From positions 2,415,279 to 2,479,278 of the forward strand of contig RPFO01000312.1 in assembly GCA_009746045.1 (NCBI GenBank): a stretch of DNA of 64,000 bases, read 5' to 3'. The stretch comes from Mesostigma viride (Eukaryota; Streptophyta; Mesostigmatophyceae; Mesostigmatales; Mesostigmataceae). Positions 48,957-62,300 of this stretch are shown here, piece after piece. The notes beneath the pieces were generated by a model. That model had not been told where the DNA came from, did no database searches, and was given only the letters and a program-made list of their open reading frames with translations. The stretch's first letter is position 1. Each line of letters starts with the position of its first letter. The position numbers and the translations under genes were made by a program.

Positions 48957-49394
48957 CTTATTAATTAATTAATTAATTACCTCCATGACGCGCAATCTAC
49001 GTACGTGTACAAATTTATCAAACAACAGGACAGGATAAGAATGTAAGTACTTGCGTGTCATGCGCATGGGCATGCCACGGAGTACAATGCTAATCTCATT
49101 AGAAACAGTGCTGCCCCTTGGCACAAGCCGATCTACAAACAGGTCGTGGATCGGCTGGATCGCGTAGTATCTCTGCACATCTGAACCCTGTGATGCCAGA
49201 TCTCCTTTGCGGCCGTTCCGAGCTTGGCACTGGATTCGTTGTCCACATCGTCGCGTCGCTGCAGCAATGCGATGTTTTCTGGCATACGCGGGCTTTTGGT
49301 TCCCGCCGCACATTTGAAAGTGCTGTCCTCCGGATTGTTGCCTTTGCACTGTGTGCAGTTCTTGGACGTTTGGAATAATGGCATGGCTAACGTA

Positions 49395-49741
49395 ATGACT
49401 GACTAGCTACCTTTTCAGTGGTTTTCCATTTGCGGGTATTTCCTCGTAAATGGTGGGAGAGCGATCGCAGCAATGGTGCTCACCACTAGACACTCCCGGC
49501 CAGTTAGGCTTGAAACACACGCCCTGATCAAGCATGCTGTTTCCGGCCCCACCGTCTAGGTCATCTAGTCGCTCTACACGTAAGCCAGCCATAATTTCAA
49601 TGCACCAGGCTACACATTTCCATCACCATTCATATTCACATCCTGAACGACTCGAACACGCGGACAAGATAACGGCAGGCTCGAGCTACCATGGTCCGGA
49701 TTCTCCCGATTTCTGGCCTCCGCTGGTTGTCTCCTTGATAA
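49395..49741 (+). mobile_element. 350-bp dispersed element, copy 2
   Basis: This is the second copy of the element at 44357-44706, in the same orientation and about 97% identical. A further short piece of its end (GCTGGTTGTCTCCTTGATAA) recurs at 49840-49859. The two copies bracket the 5-kb cluster of ORF1 fragments and the MITE. Confidence 0.85.
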
Positions 49742-49859
49742 TTACACGAAAGTTTCAAATATCGTCTGCATCATGCCCCAACCATTTAGGCGCTGGAAAT
49801 CAGAATATAGTCACTGGAGTGGGATATAATCCTCATACGCTGGTTGTCTCCTTGATAAT

Positions 49860-50364
49860 CCTCATCTGAGCCGTCCTCTACTGTAATTAATGGCAGACGA
49901 AGCGGTAGTGTAGCGGCTATCCTCAGGGGCAATAACCTCCACCTGCGGCCTTCTATACACCTGCGGACAGGACACCTGGGGTCATTATCGCCCTAGATAT
50001 CTATAGGCAGTCTGTTATGTATAATTCAGGCATAAACATGATGGCAATCATCCAACCTCCTGAGGACTTGTACGCCATGACCATGTCAGGTGGCACATTG
50101 ATGGTCTCATTAATATTCTACCATACAAATTAAGTACGGCAGGCTGGTATCACAGCTCAAATCAAGATACCTACTGGTGTGGATCCAGTCTAGTGCTTCA
50201 CCCTTCCGACAAATCCTGCGAGCTCCCCAAAAGCCTCTGAGCACGCATACTCCACCATATCCCCCACAAAGCGAAAACACATTCAACTGCCATGGACCCA
50301 TCGGCCACGCATGGGTGCCATCACAAGAAACTGCACGCACTCAAGATTCTCTCGCAGGCCTGAA
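49860..50364. other. 3' flank of SPB1
   Basis: I see no gene or repeat here. Since SPB1 is transcribed leftward and stops at 50365, this stretch should hold its 3' untranslated region and polyadenylation site. Confidence 0.5.
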
Positions 50365-53300
50365 TTAACGCTGTTGCTTCGCCTTGCGCTGCGCCTTCTT
50401 CCCCATCCCGCCGCCTTTGTGCACCAGGCCCAGCTTGGCCATCTTCTTCTTGTCCTTTCCGTGGCGCCCCTGCCCCCGCGAGCGACTGTCCTTGCGTGAA
50501 CGCTTGTCGAGCTTGATCACGCTGCGGCCGCCGCCGCCACCAATCTTGCCGCCCGCACGTGTGGTGGAGATCTTCTTGCCTGCGTTGCCCTTGGACTGGG
50601 CCTTGGCAAACACCTTCTCGATCATCTGTGGAGGCGGGGGCCGCGGGGCAGGGCGGTAAAGAATGTGCAAAGAATGGAATCAGAAGGTTCATCACAGAAT
50701 CGGATCTAAACCAAAACTGGCGAGTAGACAAGAGAAGCCCCCTAATCAGTGCACATCCTGGTAAGCGCACAGCCCGTCCACCCCAACAAGGAGCAGGCTA
50801 CGTTTCGGTGCACATGTGACGTGCGACACAACAGGAGCGCCGGGCACGTTCCATTGGTCAATTCAACGTTACATGCTTTAATTGGTCAACGAGGGCTGTG
50901 GCACATATTAACCCTCGCTCTGATAAAAAAAGGCACGACACAAACCAGGTCGACAGTTTGGGTCCAGGTTTCATGAATCTTTCTAGGTAAGAACAAGCTA
51001 ACCCTTAAAACTCCTCATCCCTAACCCCCAATCCCTAAATCCTCAACCGTAAACCCAAGCTAACCATGCGTCAACAAAGCTTGCCTCCTGTGCCCTTTGC
51101 TAACTCCACCCTGATGCGTGCCAGCTTCCCCTTGATTTGACGAATTCTGTTCCTAAACCCGTTTCAGACCAAGTCTGTCCCTATAACCGTTTACCGTTGA
51201 CCAAGACTGTGTCTATAACTGTTTGCCATTGACCAAGTCTGTTCCTATACTCACTAACCACCTATGACCGTCCCTAACCTTAATCTTGGGCAAGTTGGAG
51301 ATGTCTCCCATGTAGGGCTTATAGTGCTCGGCGTTCTCTAGGGTATAGTGTTCTGCGTTCTCTAGGGTATAGTGCTCTGCATTCTCTAGGGTGTATTGTT
51401 CTGAGTCCTCTAGGGTGTATTGTTTCCCTACGAGCGTTTACCCACCTTCATCTTGGACAGGTTGGAGATGTCCCCTGTGTCGGCGATCTGGTGCGCCTTC
51501 TTGCTGGCCGCCTCCATTCGCTTGAGCTCCTGCTCACACACGGCGCGGACACCAAGGCAGGGGGGGGGGGGGGGGAGACGAGGAGGGGAAGATCATTAGC
51601 AGGCACACAGTGGGCACAGCCACACAGCAGGGTACAAGGCATACAAGTTAGAGACAGGCACGCGCCTCGCCCAGTTCAAGTTAGAGACAGGCATGCATTA
51701 GGGAAACCTCAATAGGTGAGGCGAGCCTTCGAAAGGAGGCTTTCGAGAAGCCACAGAGATGGGTCAGGGGCGGGATGGTTACCGACACACAAGCAGCAGG
51801 GTGGCATCTGCAAGATGGGCCAAGAATCCGCAAGTAACGAGGAAAGAATCCGCAAAAAATGTTACCAACATTCTACCATGGCACTTTCAAGGAAGAAAAA
51901 AGAGCCAAATTTAGACAGCGGATTCGCAAAAAAAACTCAAAGAAGGTTGTCCCATGCTGAAAAGATGAATGGTCCGCGATGGAGTTGAACAGTCCTATCC
52001 GTAGTCACACATCCTGTCCTATCCGTAGTCACACATCCTGTCCTCAATCACGGCCCTACTGATTTCAAAACCAGACAACCAATTACGATCACCCTTTGTT
52101 CCTCCTGTTGTTTGTGTGCTTAGACTGCTTTTCTGCGAGCAGCTCATACCCGTCGGGGCTCGCGCGACTTGGCCTCCACCACCTTCACCACCTTCACCAC
52201 CTTACCACCGTTGCCGATACAGAGATGTTGCGCCAGTGCTACTAAGCATTTGCAAAGGAGTGGTCCTTACCTGTCGGGGCTGGCAGGACTTGACCGCCGC
52301 CACCTTCTTCAGCTTCACCATGTCATCAGCCTAATAAAGGGTTTCTGCAGGTTATAACTAAATTTCTTGTGCGTGAGTAGCCCTTACCCGTCAGTGCTTC
52401 CGGGACTTGGCCTCCACATACTTCTTCAGCTTCACCATGTCATCAGACTCATAAAGCTGTAACTAAGCGTTTTGTATTGAGTAGCCCTTACCCGTCGGCG
52501 CTTGCGTGACTTGGCCTCCACCACCTTCTTCAGCGGCCGGTCGTTGATCTGGCGGAACGCGGCGCGCGCCGCCTCCATCTCCTCCTTGGTGATGGAAGGG
52601 ATGGGGCGCATGAACTTCTTCTCCTGCAAGAGCAAGGCAGTACAACATGGCAAGGAGCAGCGGAACAAACAATACAGGGGAGCAGTCACGGCCAGCACGA
52701 ACTTCCTCTCCTGCAAATGGGCCAGCAGATGCAGACACACGGCGGGGCCATTCAGGGCAACAGTGACAGGGCGCACAGGACGACTTCTTCTCTCCGTGGG
52801 GTAGGAGCATATACTTAGATGGAGCACACAGGATTACCGGGCATCAGCACCTCGGCCTAAGGTAATTTTCTTTTTGTTTAAGTTCTTCGCCTGTGCAAAA
52901 TGCAAGCCCAGAGATAAACACCGGGCACAAACAGAGGGGGGGCGGGGGCAGCTATGGGGCGCATGATCCTCTGTTTGTGTCGAGAGGAACATATGTAATA
53001 GCACAAACACAAAACACACAAAACAAAACAAAACAAACAAAACAAAACATGACATCAAACACAAAACAAGGGGAATTGAGTATGACTTCTGCCACACCGC
53101 ACGACTCGCGCCCTTGGCGAACCAGAACGGTAGTTTGTCATCTTTGAACGTGTTGTGGTGGCATATGCCAGTTAATCCTAAACACTACCTTTACTATACT
53201 GCCCTACACACTCTACTGCAAGGCATGGCACTGGTATGGCGCCACTCCCCGCTACTTACGTCCTCGGCAAACCAGCGTGGCAAGTTGTCGTCGTTGAACG

Positions 53301-56300
53301 TGTAGCGGTTGTACGCGCCGTCGATGATCTCGTCACGACGCCGCTTGCTGCGGGGGGGGGGGGGACAAAATGAAACGGGGGTTGGCCGGGGGCAGTGGAA
53401 TATGGGGGTAAGTACGAGAGCAGGACAAATGAGAGATGGCATCTGAGATGGGAGACAGCGGAACGAGGGCCAGAGAGCAGGAAAAATAAGAGATGGCATG
53501 TGAGACGGGAGACAGCGGAACAGGGGCCCAGAGAGCAGGACAAAGAACAGGTGGCTTGTGAGACGGGAGACAGCAGAATGAGGATACCATGAGGCTGGGG
53601 GACAGGAAAAAGTGGTGAAAGGGGACAGGTAAAAGGGGTGAAAGGGGACAGGTAAAAGGGGGGAAAGGGGACAGGAAAAAGGGGTGAAAGGGGACAGGTA
53701 ACACGAAGGGGTGAAAGGGGACAGGGAAAATGGGTGAAAGGGGACAGGAAGAAGGGGTGAAAGGGGACAGGTAAAATGGGTGAAAGGGGACACATGCAAG
53801 GGATGAAAGGATGCGCAGTACGGAGGACATGAATACGACATCCGCACAGGAGGCGGCACAGTAAGGAGGACATGAATATGGCGTTAAGAGGTATTAAGAG
53901 ATAGCGATAAGCAATACGCGAGAGACGGTGTTGAGACCAGCGAACGGGAGGGAGGGATGGGCTGGCAAAGGGTGAGACGAGGGACAGAAAGGGGGGGGGG
54001 AACTGGGGTTTTAGAACAGCAAAACACACACACACACGGATGCTTATGAAATAGGAGACGGCGGGCGGGACCAAAGTGGTTGAGATATAGATACATCAAA
54101 TGCAGAACGGAAGGGTCACGAAAGACAGCAAATGACGGGAATCAAATTGGTGATGGTGGACCAAAAGGGGAATCAAAGAGGTCACAGGAAACGGAAAATG
54201 GGAAGAATGGAGATGGTGACAGAATACCTCACCCTCACTGCAGCATGGCGTGCGCGTACGCCACAATCTCCCCACATCAAGCATCTGCCCCCCTGATTGC
54301 AGCACAGCAATAAATAAAACATCCTTCATTGCGACAGAAATGAGGCGTGCTGCCCTCCCCTCACCGCAGCATGGCCTGCGCGTACGCCACCGTCTCGGCC
54401 TTGTCGTCCGTGTCATAGTCCTCAAAGGGGTCCTCCTCGCCCTCGCTCCCCTCATCGCTGCTGCTACTGTCGTCGTCCGACGTTCGATCGGGCGCCAGCG
54501 GGACCACTTCAAACCCTTCCTCCTCCTTGCCCTTCTTCTCCCTCTTGGCCTCCGCTGCGCTAGGAGCCTCCCCGCCCGCCCCCGCCTTGGGCGCCTTGCC
54601 CAACCCCTCTCCTTTGTCCGCTGCCTTTGGTTTGTCGGACGCCCGGTCCTTCGCCACCCCATTGGCTGCGGTGGCCCGGACACCATTCCCCTCACCCCCT
54701 TGCGCTTGTTTGCTATTCCTGGCCGCAGCACCCGCAGACGCGCCCACGTCCTTCTTGGCCGCCTTGGCAGGCTTCCTTCGGCTGCCAACATTATCATCAT
54801 CATCATCGTCATCGTCGTCATCGTCATCAGAGTCGAAAGCACCAGCTTTCCCCAGGGTCTTTGCCTTGGCCCCTGGGAGCGCATTGGCAAACAGGTCTTG
54901 AGAGAACCACTGCGCCTTGAGGGCTTCGGAGGTTGGCTTGGCCTCGGCCTCCAGATCGACCAGCAGAGGGTTGCCCTTGACCTTGGCCTTGACTCCTGCG
55001 GCGGCTTTGTTTGCGGCCTTCGGTCGGCTGCCGGACGGCGTGTCGTCGTCATCGCTGCCGCCTGGACACCACCAAAACAACAACGACAAAAACCGTATGA
55101 TCGAAACAGATTAGCAACGAAGCAAACCATCATACCAAAACAAAGTTGCAGTTAAGTAGACCAGCAACAACAACGACAATAGCCACGATCGCAACAACGG
55201 AGTAAGCGTTGCGGAGCTTTCAAGAGACAGCATGGGGAGAGGCTGCCATTTTCTTATTCTTAGTGGTGTAGCATGCCTCCACAGTCTACAGCAGTACAGT
55301 AGTATGCCATCACAGTCTATAGCAGAACAGTAGTATGCCATCACAGTCTATAGCAGTATAGTAGTATGCCATCACAGTCTATAGCAGTATAGTAGCATGC
55401 CATCACTGTCTATAGCAGTATGGTACTATGCCTCCACAGTCTATAGCAGTATAGTAGTATGCCATCACAGTCTATAGCAGGTTAGTATCATGCCTCCACA
55501 GTTGCCCATAGACACAAAGGCGGACATCGCACGCTATACCTTGCAGGAAAGGGCCCACTTTTTATTCCTCCTCCTCCTCCTCCTCCTCCTCCTCCTCCTC
55601 CTCCTCCTCCTCCTCCTCCTCCTCCTCCTCCTCCTCCTCCTCCTCCTCCTCCTCCTCCTCCTCCTCCTCCTCCTCCTCCTCCTCCTCCTCCTCCTCCTCC
55701 TCCTCCCCCCTCCCCCTCCCCCTCCCCCTCCCCCTCCCCCTCCCCTCCTCCTCCTCCTCCTCCTCCTCCTCCTCCTCCTCCTCCTCCTCCCCCTCCTCCT
55801 CCTCCTCCTCCTCCTCCTCCTCCTCCTCCTCCTCCTCCTCCTCCTCCTCCTCCTCCTCCTCCTCCTCCTCCTCCTCCTCCTCCTCCTCCTCCTCCTCCTC
55901 CTCCTCCTCCTCCTCCTCCTCCTCCTCCTCCTCCTCCTCCTCCTTATTATCATTATTTGCCTTGCCTTTCCCACGCTAGTCCCCCTCTGTCTCTCCACTT
56001 CCGCCTAGAATCTCTCCCCTCGTAGCCACCTCCCAACTTCCTCTCCCTTCCTTGCCCCTCCCGACCACTCACTTATACACCTTCCTGCTCACACACATTC
56101 ATGTTCACCATCAGCTAGATTCAGGAATGTCCATGACAAAAGTAAGTAGGAAATTCAGGGTCCACAGGCGAAGTAGGCTAATAATTGATTGTGACGTTAT
56201 GGGACGACTTTTTTTTTTTTGCTTCCGCTTCCCTCCTATTCTATCCTACCCTCCGGTTTACTCACCTGTCCTTTCCTGAATGTTCTCCTCCATTTCCTTC

Positions 56301-59300
56301 CCCTATCTTGCCCCCCCCACCCCCCACCCTTCTCGCCTTGCCCCTGTCCTCTCCCTCATACATCTCCCTGCTCGCCCACGCCCACGGCCACCTAGCTTAG
56401 TTCGCGTTTGCTGAACTCCTTTTCTCGCCTCTCAACCTTACCTGTCACTTCTCCTTTCCTCATCTTGGGGGTTGCATGGTGAAAATGCTGATCCGTTACC
56501 TTCCATTTCCTCTCCCTTGCCCCTTCCTTTCCCTCCCTGTCTGCACCTCCCTATCTGCACGGACCCATGCCCACATCTTACTTTACTTCCGTCCCCTCAC
56601 AGTTCACACACCCCTGCCCGCACGCACCCATGTCCACGTCCTCTGCGCCGCCCTCCTCGTCACTGGAGCGCTCCGCCTCCCTTATCCTGGCGCGCGCCTC
56701 CTTGTCTTCTTCCTGCGATGCCCCAACCAAGGAATCAGTTAGCAGATCAATCACCAGTTAGTTAGCGGATCCATCACCAGTTAGCTAGCAGACCCATCAG
56801 AGATCCAAACCCTGAAGTTACGCCGTCGTCACCACACGCCTCCTCGTCCTCTTCTCCTGCGAGTAGCCGGCTGAACAAAGTCACTCCATCCATGGATCGT
56901 GAACCATCCCTAAAAGTGACTAAACACTGACAACTAATAAACAACTAGATACCATCCCACTATACACCATCCACCACTTGGCCAACACAGCCAGCAGGAA
57001 TAGGCGCAAAGTGCATCACCCTTATCAGGGCTTTAGAGCAGCTCTGGGTTCTGGAATAGCTATTCAGCAGCTTACCGCAAACCCACTGCCTGGTTTGCCG
57101 GTTATGAACCTAATCACGATATATTCGCTGTGTGATCATGTTACTCCCTGTCATTTGTTCTGGAATAGCGATTCAACATCGCTATTCCAGCCTAGCCTGC
57201 AATGGCCAGCCAACCGCCCGCTGATCCAGCCAGGCATGCCCAGCCCAGCCTACCACCGGTGTGAGTCACTTCCCAGCTGGTGCAATGTGGATAAACAGCG
57301 ACTACTGGGCGAAACGGCCCAGGATGGACGAAATGCATGGAGCAGCCCACCTCCCACGAATGGAGTTCTTCCCCCATCCATTAGTAGACTGTGATTAGGC
57401 CGTGGTATGCCAAGTCAATACTAGGTATGCGCATGTGCCATCAGCACGTGCCAGCAGCATGTACCATTAGCACATGCGAGCCCCTTACCTCTCACATGCG
57501 CAAGTTCTCCCCCCATCCATGACTAGGCATCGAATAGGACCTAAATAAGCCACAGGCATGCGGCAGCCCCTCACCTCCCACAGGTGTGAGTTCTCCCCCA
57601 GCTTAGCCCGCCTCTTCTTCTCCTTGGCGCTGTGCTTGCCCGTGTACATCGCGTAGCTGCGCTCCAGGTACTCCTCCAGCTTGCCCAGGTACCTGGCGAT
57701 ACAACAGTGTGGGCGCAAAGAGTAGAGAAGATAGGGGCATATCATAAGCTATCAAATGACATGGTACTCCTCCAGCTTGCCCAGGTACCTGGCGATACAA
57801 CAGTGTGGGCGCAAAGAGTAGAGAAGATAGGGGCATATGATAAGCTATCAAATGACATGGTACTCCTCCAGCTTGCCCAGGTACCTGGCGATACAACAGT
57901 GTGGGCGCAAAGAGTAGAGAAGATAGGGGCATATGATAAGCTATCAAATGACATGGTACTCCTCCAGCTTGCCCAGGTACCTGGCGATACAACAGTGTGG
58001 GCGCAAAGAATAGAGAAGATAGGGGCATATGATAAGCTATCAAATGACATGGTACTCCTCCAGCTTGCCCAGGTACCTGGCGATACAACAGTGTGGGCGC
58101 AAAGAGTAGAGAAGATAGGGGCATATGATAAGCTATCGAATGACATGGTACTCCTCCAGCTTGCCCAGGTACCTGGCGATACAACAGTGTGGGCGCAAAG
58201 AGCAGAGAAGATAGGGGCATATGATAAGCTATCAAATGACATGGTACTCCTCCAGCTTGCCCAGGTACCTGGCGATACAACAGTGTGGGCGCAAAGAGTA
58301 GAGAAGATAGGGGCACATGATAAGCTATCGAATGACATGGTACTCCTCCAGCTTGCCCAGGTACCTGGCGATACAACAGTGTGGGCGCAAAGAGTAGAGA
58401 AGATAGGGGCATATGAAAAGCTATCGAATGACATGGTACTCCTCCAGCTTGCCCAGGTACCTGTTGCCGACAGGATGTGGCAATACAGCAGGATGGTGAG
58501 GGTGTGTGCACAACGACAGGACACAAAGTCAACCACTCGAGACGCCGGAGGATGATACCAGAACAACTGTCTGTAGACGGACTAATGATTCCAGAACAAT
58601 GTTGTGTCATTTATATACAGTTTGACATCATCAGAAACCGATCCTCTCACTTTTGCTTCGGGGCGTACGTCTCCGTGTCAACCTAGCAATGCATCCTTTT
58701 CACCACTATCGAATCCAACAATCAATCCATTATACTCACTTTTGCTTCTGGAGGTCCATATCCGGGTCAACCTTACCCCTCACAGTCAGGTATACATATA
58801 CAGCGAGCGGAATTCACATACAGCAGCCTATTTTTTTGCTGCTTTTTTTTTTTCCGCGTACTGGCACTCGGCAGCATTTGGTTTCTGTTTGCTGCCTGCC
58901 TCGACGATATATCTAGGCTCATGACACGCAAGTACTTACTAACTTATACCGGCACTCGGCAGCATTTGGTGTCCACTTGCTGCCTGCCTCGACGACATAC
59001 CCCTCACTGAGCAATCACTTCAAACTCACTCTTGCTTCTGGATGCCCGTCTCTGGGTCAACCTTACCCCTCCTAGTCAGGCATACATATACAGCACACTA
59101 TTGAGCAAGCAATCACTTCTGCAACTCTTTAAACTCACTTTTGCTTCTGGACGTCCGTCTCCGGATCGCTCCCCACATCCGACTCCTCGCTCTCCGACGA
59201 CGACGCGCCGCTGTCGTCCGACCCGCTCTCGCTGGCCGCGTCCTCGTCGACGTCGCTGTCGGACGCCACCGTGTCCACCTGCTTCTTGTTCTGCTCGCGC

Positions 59301-62300
59301 ACGCATGCAATACACCCATTTGTCACGCGGTGGGCAACACGGACAGATTTTGTGCCAGATAGCCACGCATCAGGTCACGCCACGATGCAACGCATTGGAT
59401 CACACCACATGGTGATGTATTGGGTCACGCCACACAGCAACGTTGACATTACAACAGGTGACATGCGGCCACAAATTACACACGACATGACAACATGCCG
59501 TGCCACATTGCCAAAACATCACACATGGTCACACATCGTCGCCACATGGTCGGCAAAATGGAACGCAAATCATTGGCTGCATGGCACATGGAATATGAAC
59601 AGCGGCATGAAAAGAAGCCAGCCACAATATGGGGTCCACGAAATAGATATCATATGGTATGGTTATATAGGCTATATGCGGCTAGATGTGATTGCCGCAC
59701 ACACAATTTCGTTATCACGTAGGAAGCACCTTGCCATTACAAGAGCCGGGCCTATACCATGCCTACAGAAGCCGAAGCTGTGCTCAACGCCCATCACAGG
59801 TCTTATTAAGCATTATTAACACTAACATCTTACTAGACCATGCCTAGTGAAACCATCACAGGTCTCATTAGGTATTCTTAACACTAAGGTCTTACTAGAC
59901 CATGCCTATTGAAGCCATCACAGGTATTATTAGGTATAATTAACACCAAGGTCTTAGTAGGTATCATTTACACTAACTACTCAGCCGGCCTGCCTCGAGC
60001 CTGGCTGAACAAGTCAGCCCCGGGCCCCCTCTACTCATCAAGTAAGAGCCTATAAATAAATAGATAGGCTTGATGCTACCATGTATTGAACCACCTTACC
60101 TTGATTGTGGTGAGGCTGAACAGGTCAGCCTCGGCGCCGTATATTTCCTTGTCGGCACTGCTGGCCGTGCCGCCCCGCGCGACGCGCACGCGCTCCTGCG
60201 ACGTCCGTGCCCGAATGACGGTTGGCGGGCGGGCATAGACAAAAGCCGGGGACACGCGCGTTAGTTAAAAAGTCATGGGTGGCCAGCAGTAATAGAAAGG
60301 GTGTAGGCGCGATCCTGCAACACGCTCCTGCGATGGCACGCTCCTGGGCATGGGCACAAAAGTTTGCTAGCAAGGATTGGCAAGCGCAATTGAGACGTGC
60401 TCGTTAGTCAATGATCAGAAATGATTAGGAGATACTGATCGGTAAGAAGAAGGCCGCCAGGCGCAACTGCTAGGTATAGGAGTGAGTAACGCCCTCACAC
60501 ATGGCCTCTACCTTATCTTGGTCACAGGTCAATCCAACTAGCTTTTAACTAATGTGCCAAACATGCCCTGTGTGACATGGCCCTTGCGGTTAACAGATGG
60601 CTAGCAAACTCTTGCCAACAAAAACCAGCAAACTCCTGTACTCTTGCACATTGTGCATGCACTCGACAACCTTTTTCTTCTGCCAACAGCACACCATCTG
60701 GTAATGTTGTCGCTGATTACTGCTTAACCAGCTCTCACATTTCGCGGTTTGCTTGGCCATCTTCTTCTCCTCCTGCTGAACGCACGCCACCTTGTACCTT
60801 GCACGTATCCATAAGTGAACACATCCTCACCTTGCGGTTGCGCTTGGCGATCTTCTTCTTCTTTTGCCGCTTCTTGGCCAGCAGGATGGACTTGAGCTCA
60901 CCCATCTCCTCCAGCAGCCGCGCCTCCTCCTCCGCGTTCTCCTCCTCCTCCGTCTGTGGGTGCAAGGGCGGCCAATGAAAACCAACAACCGAGTCCAACG
61001 TCGAAATAATGATAGAGTGCCTGGAGGACAGAGCGCTCCAGTGCCTGGGGGATAGAAGCGCTGGGCTAAAAAGTGGAAACGCCAATCAAACCAGTTCACA
61101 CATGAGTATATAGATAAAACAGGTTGGATTTCAGAGTCCGCAGCGAACACTGGGCCATGCCGTACAAATGAACCGATATTTATTACTATTATTACAACAT
61201 CTATTATGATTGTTCCCCACGCTCCTTTTTTAAATTGAAAACAAGCAGCAGGCGGATGAATATGACATAACAGTGGGAGAAGAGCGACCGGGTAAAACTA
61301 CTATCAACCCAGCACCTGGTGAAAAGTCTCAGAGAAACACAACTTCAAATATTAACTAGTGAGTGCCTCCGTTGAGAAACTTTGGAGCATTCAAACCCAT
61401 CCATATCAATTTGCAGGCAATGACTGGCAAGTTCCGAACTCCCACCCCCCACCCCCCCACCCCCCCCCCCCACCCCCCCCCACCCCCACCCCCCACCCCC
61501 CACCCCCACCCCCCCACCCCCCACCCCCCACCCCCCCCCCACCCCCCCACCCCCCACCCCCCCACCCCCCCACCCCCCACCCCCCCCCCACCCCCCACCC
61601 CAACCTTCTCTGTCTCCTTCCTCCCCTCTTACCCCCCACCCCCCTTTTCCCGCCTCCCCACCTCTGTCTCCTTCCTCCCCTCCCCACCCACCTTGTCAAT
61701 CTCCTTCCCGCCACCCTCCTTGCTCTTGGCGGCCTCCTTGCTGGCCTTGTTCAGCATGTCCGCCATGTACAGCCGCCACCTGGACACGCGGCATAAACAG
61801 GCAGGCATGATGCATGGAAACAGATGCGAGTGGAACCGGAACCGAACACTCATGGGATTACTAAGGGGTAGGCAGGGCCTAAGTTGCTCAGGAGACAGGC
61901 ACCCGGACAGGTAATATAGCAGGCAGCAGTTGGCCATATAGATTATAGGCAAGGGAACAGGGATAAATCTTAGCAGACAACAATAACAAAGGGATTATCC
62001 GGGGGGGTGGGGTGAGCGGGAGAAAGGGGGGTGGAGGTTGGAGGGGTACTTGTCCAATCTGCCATCCCAGCAGCCGGTGGCTTCCCTGCGATATTCTCAC
62101 ACACCTTTCGCTGTGACTGAAAGCGGGGATTTTAGTTACTACAACCACCGCGTGCCTGTCCCTGACTGGTCTCAACCGTTCCACACATGGACACCATGAC
62201 GCATGTCCATGCTGCTAATGGTTCCCCCCGTACTGAAACATTGGTACATTACCAGGATTCGAACACAGGGCCTATATAGTCACCGCTGCCCAGCTCAATC

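Noticed and set aside
57660-58470. Regularly spaced repeats resembling a CRISPR array
   Set aside because: The unit is 96 bp and the entire unit repeats, without unique spacers; it overlaps a coding junction of a eukaryotic gene.
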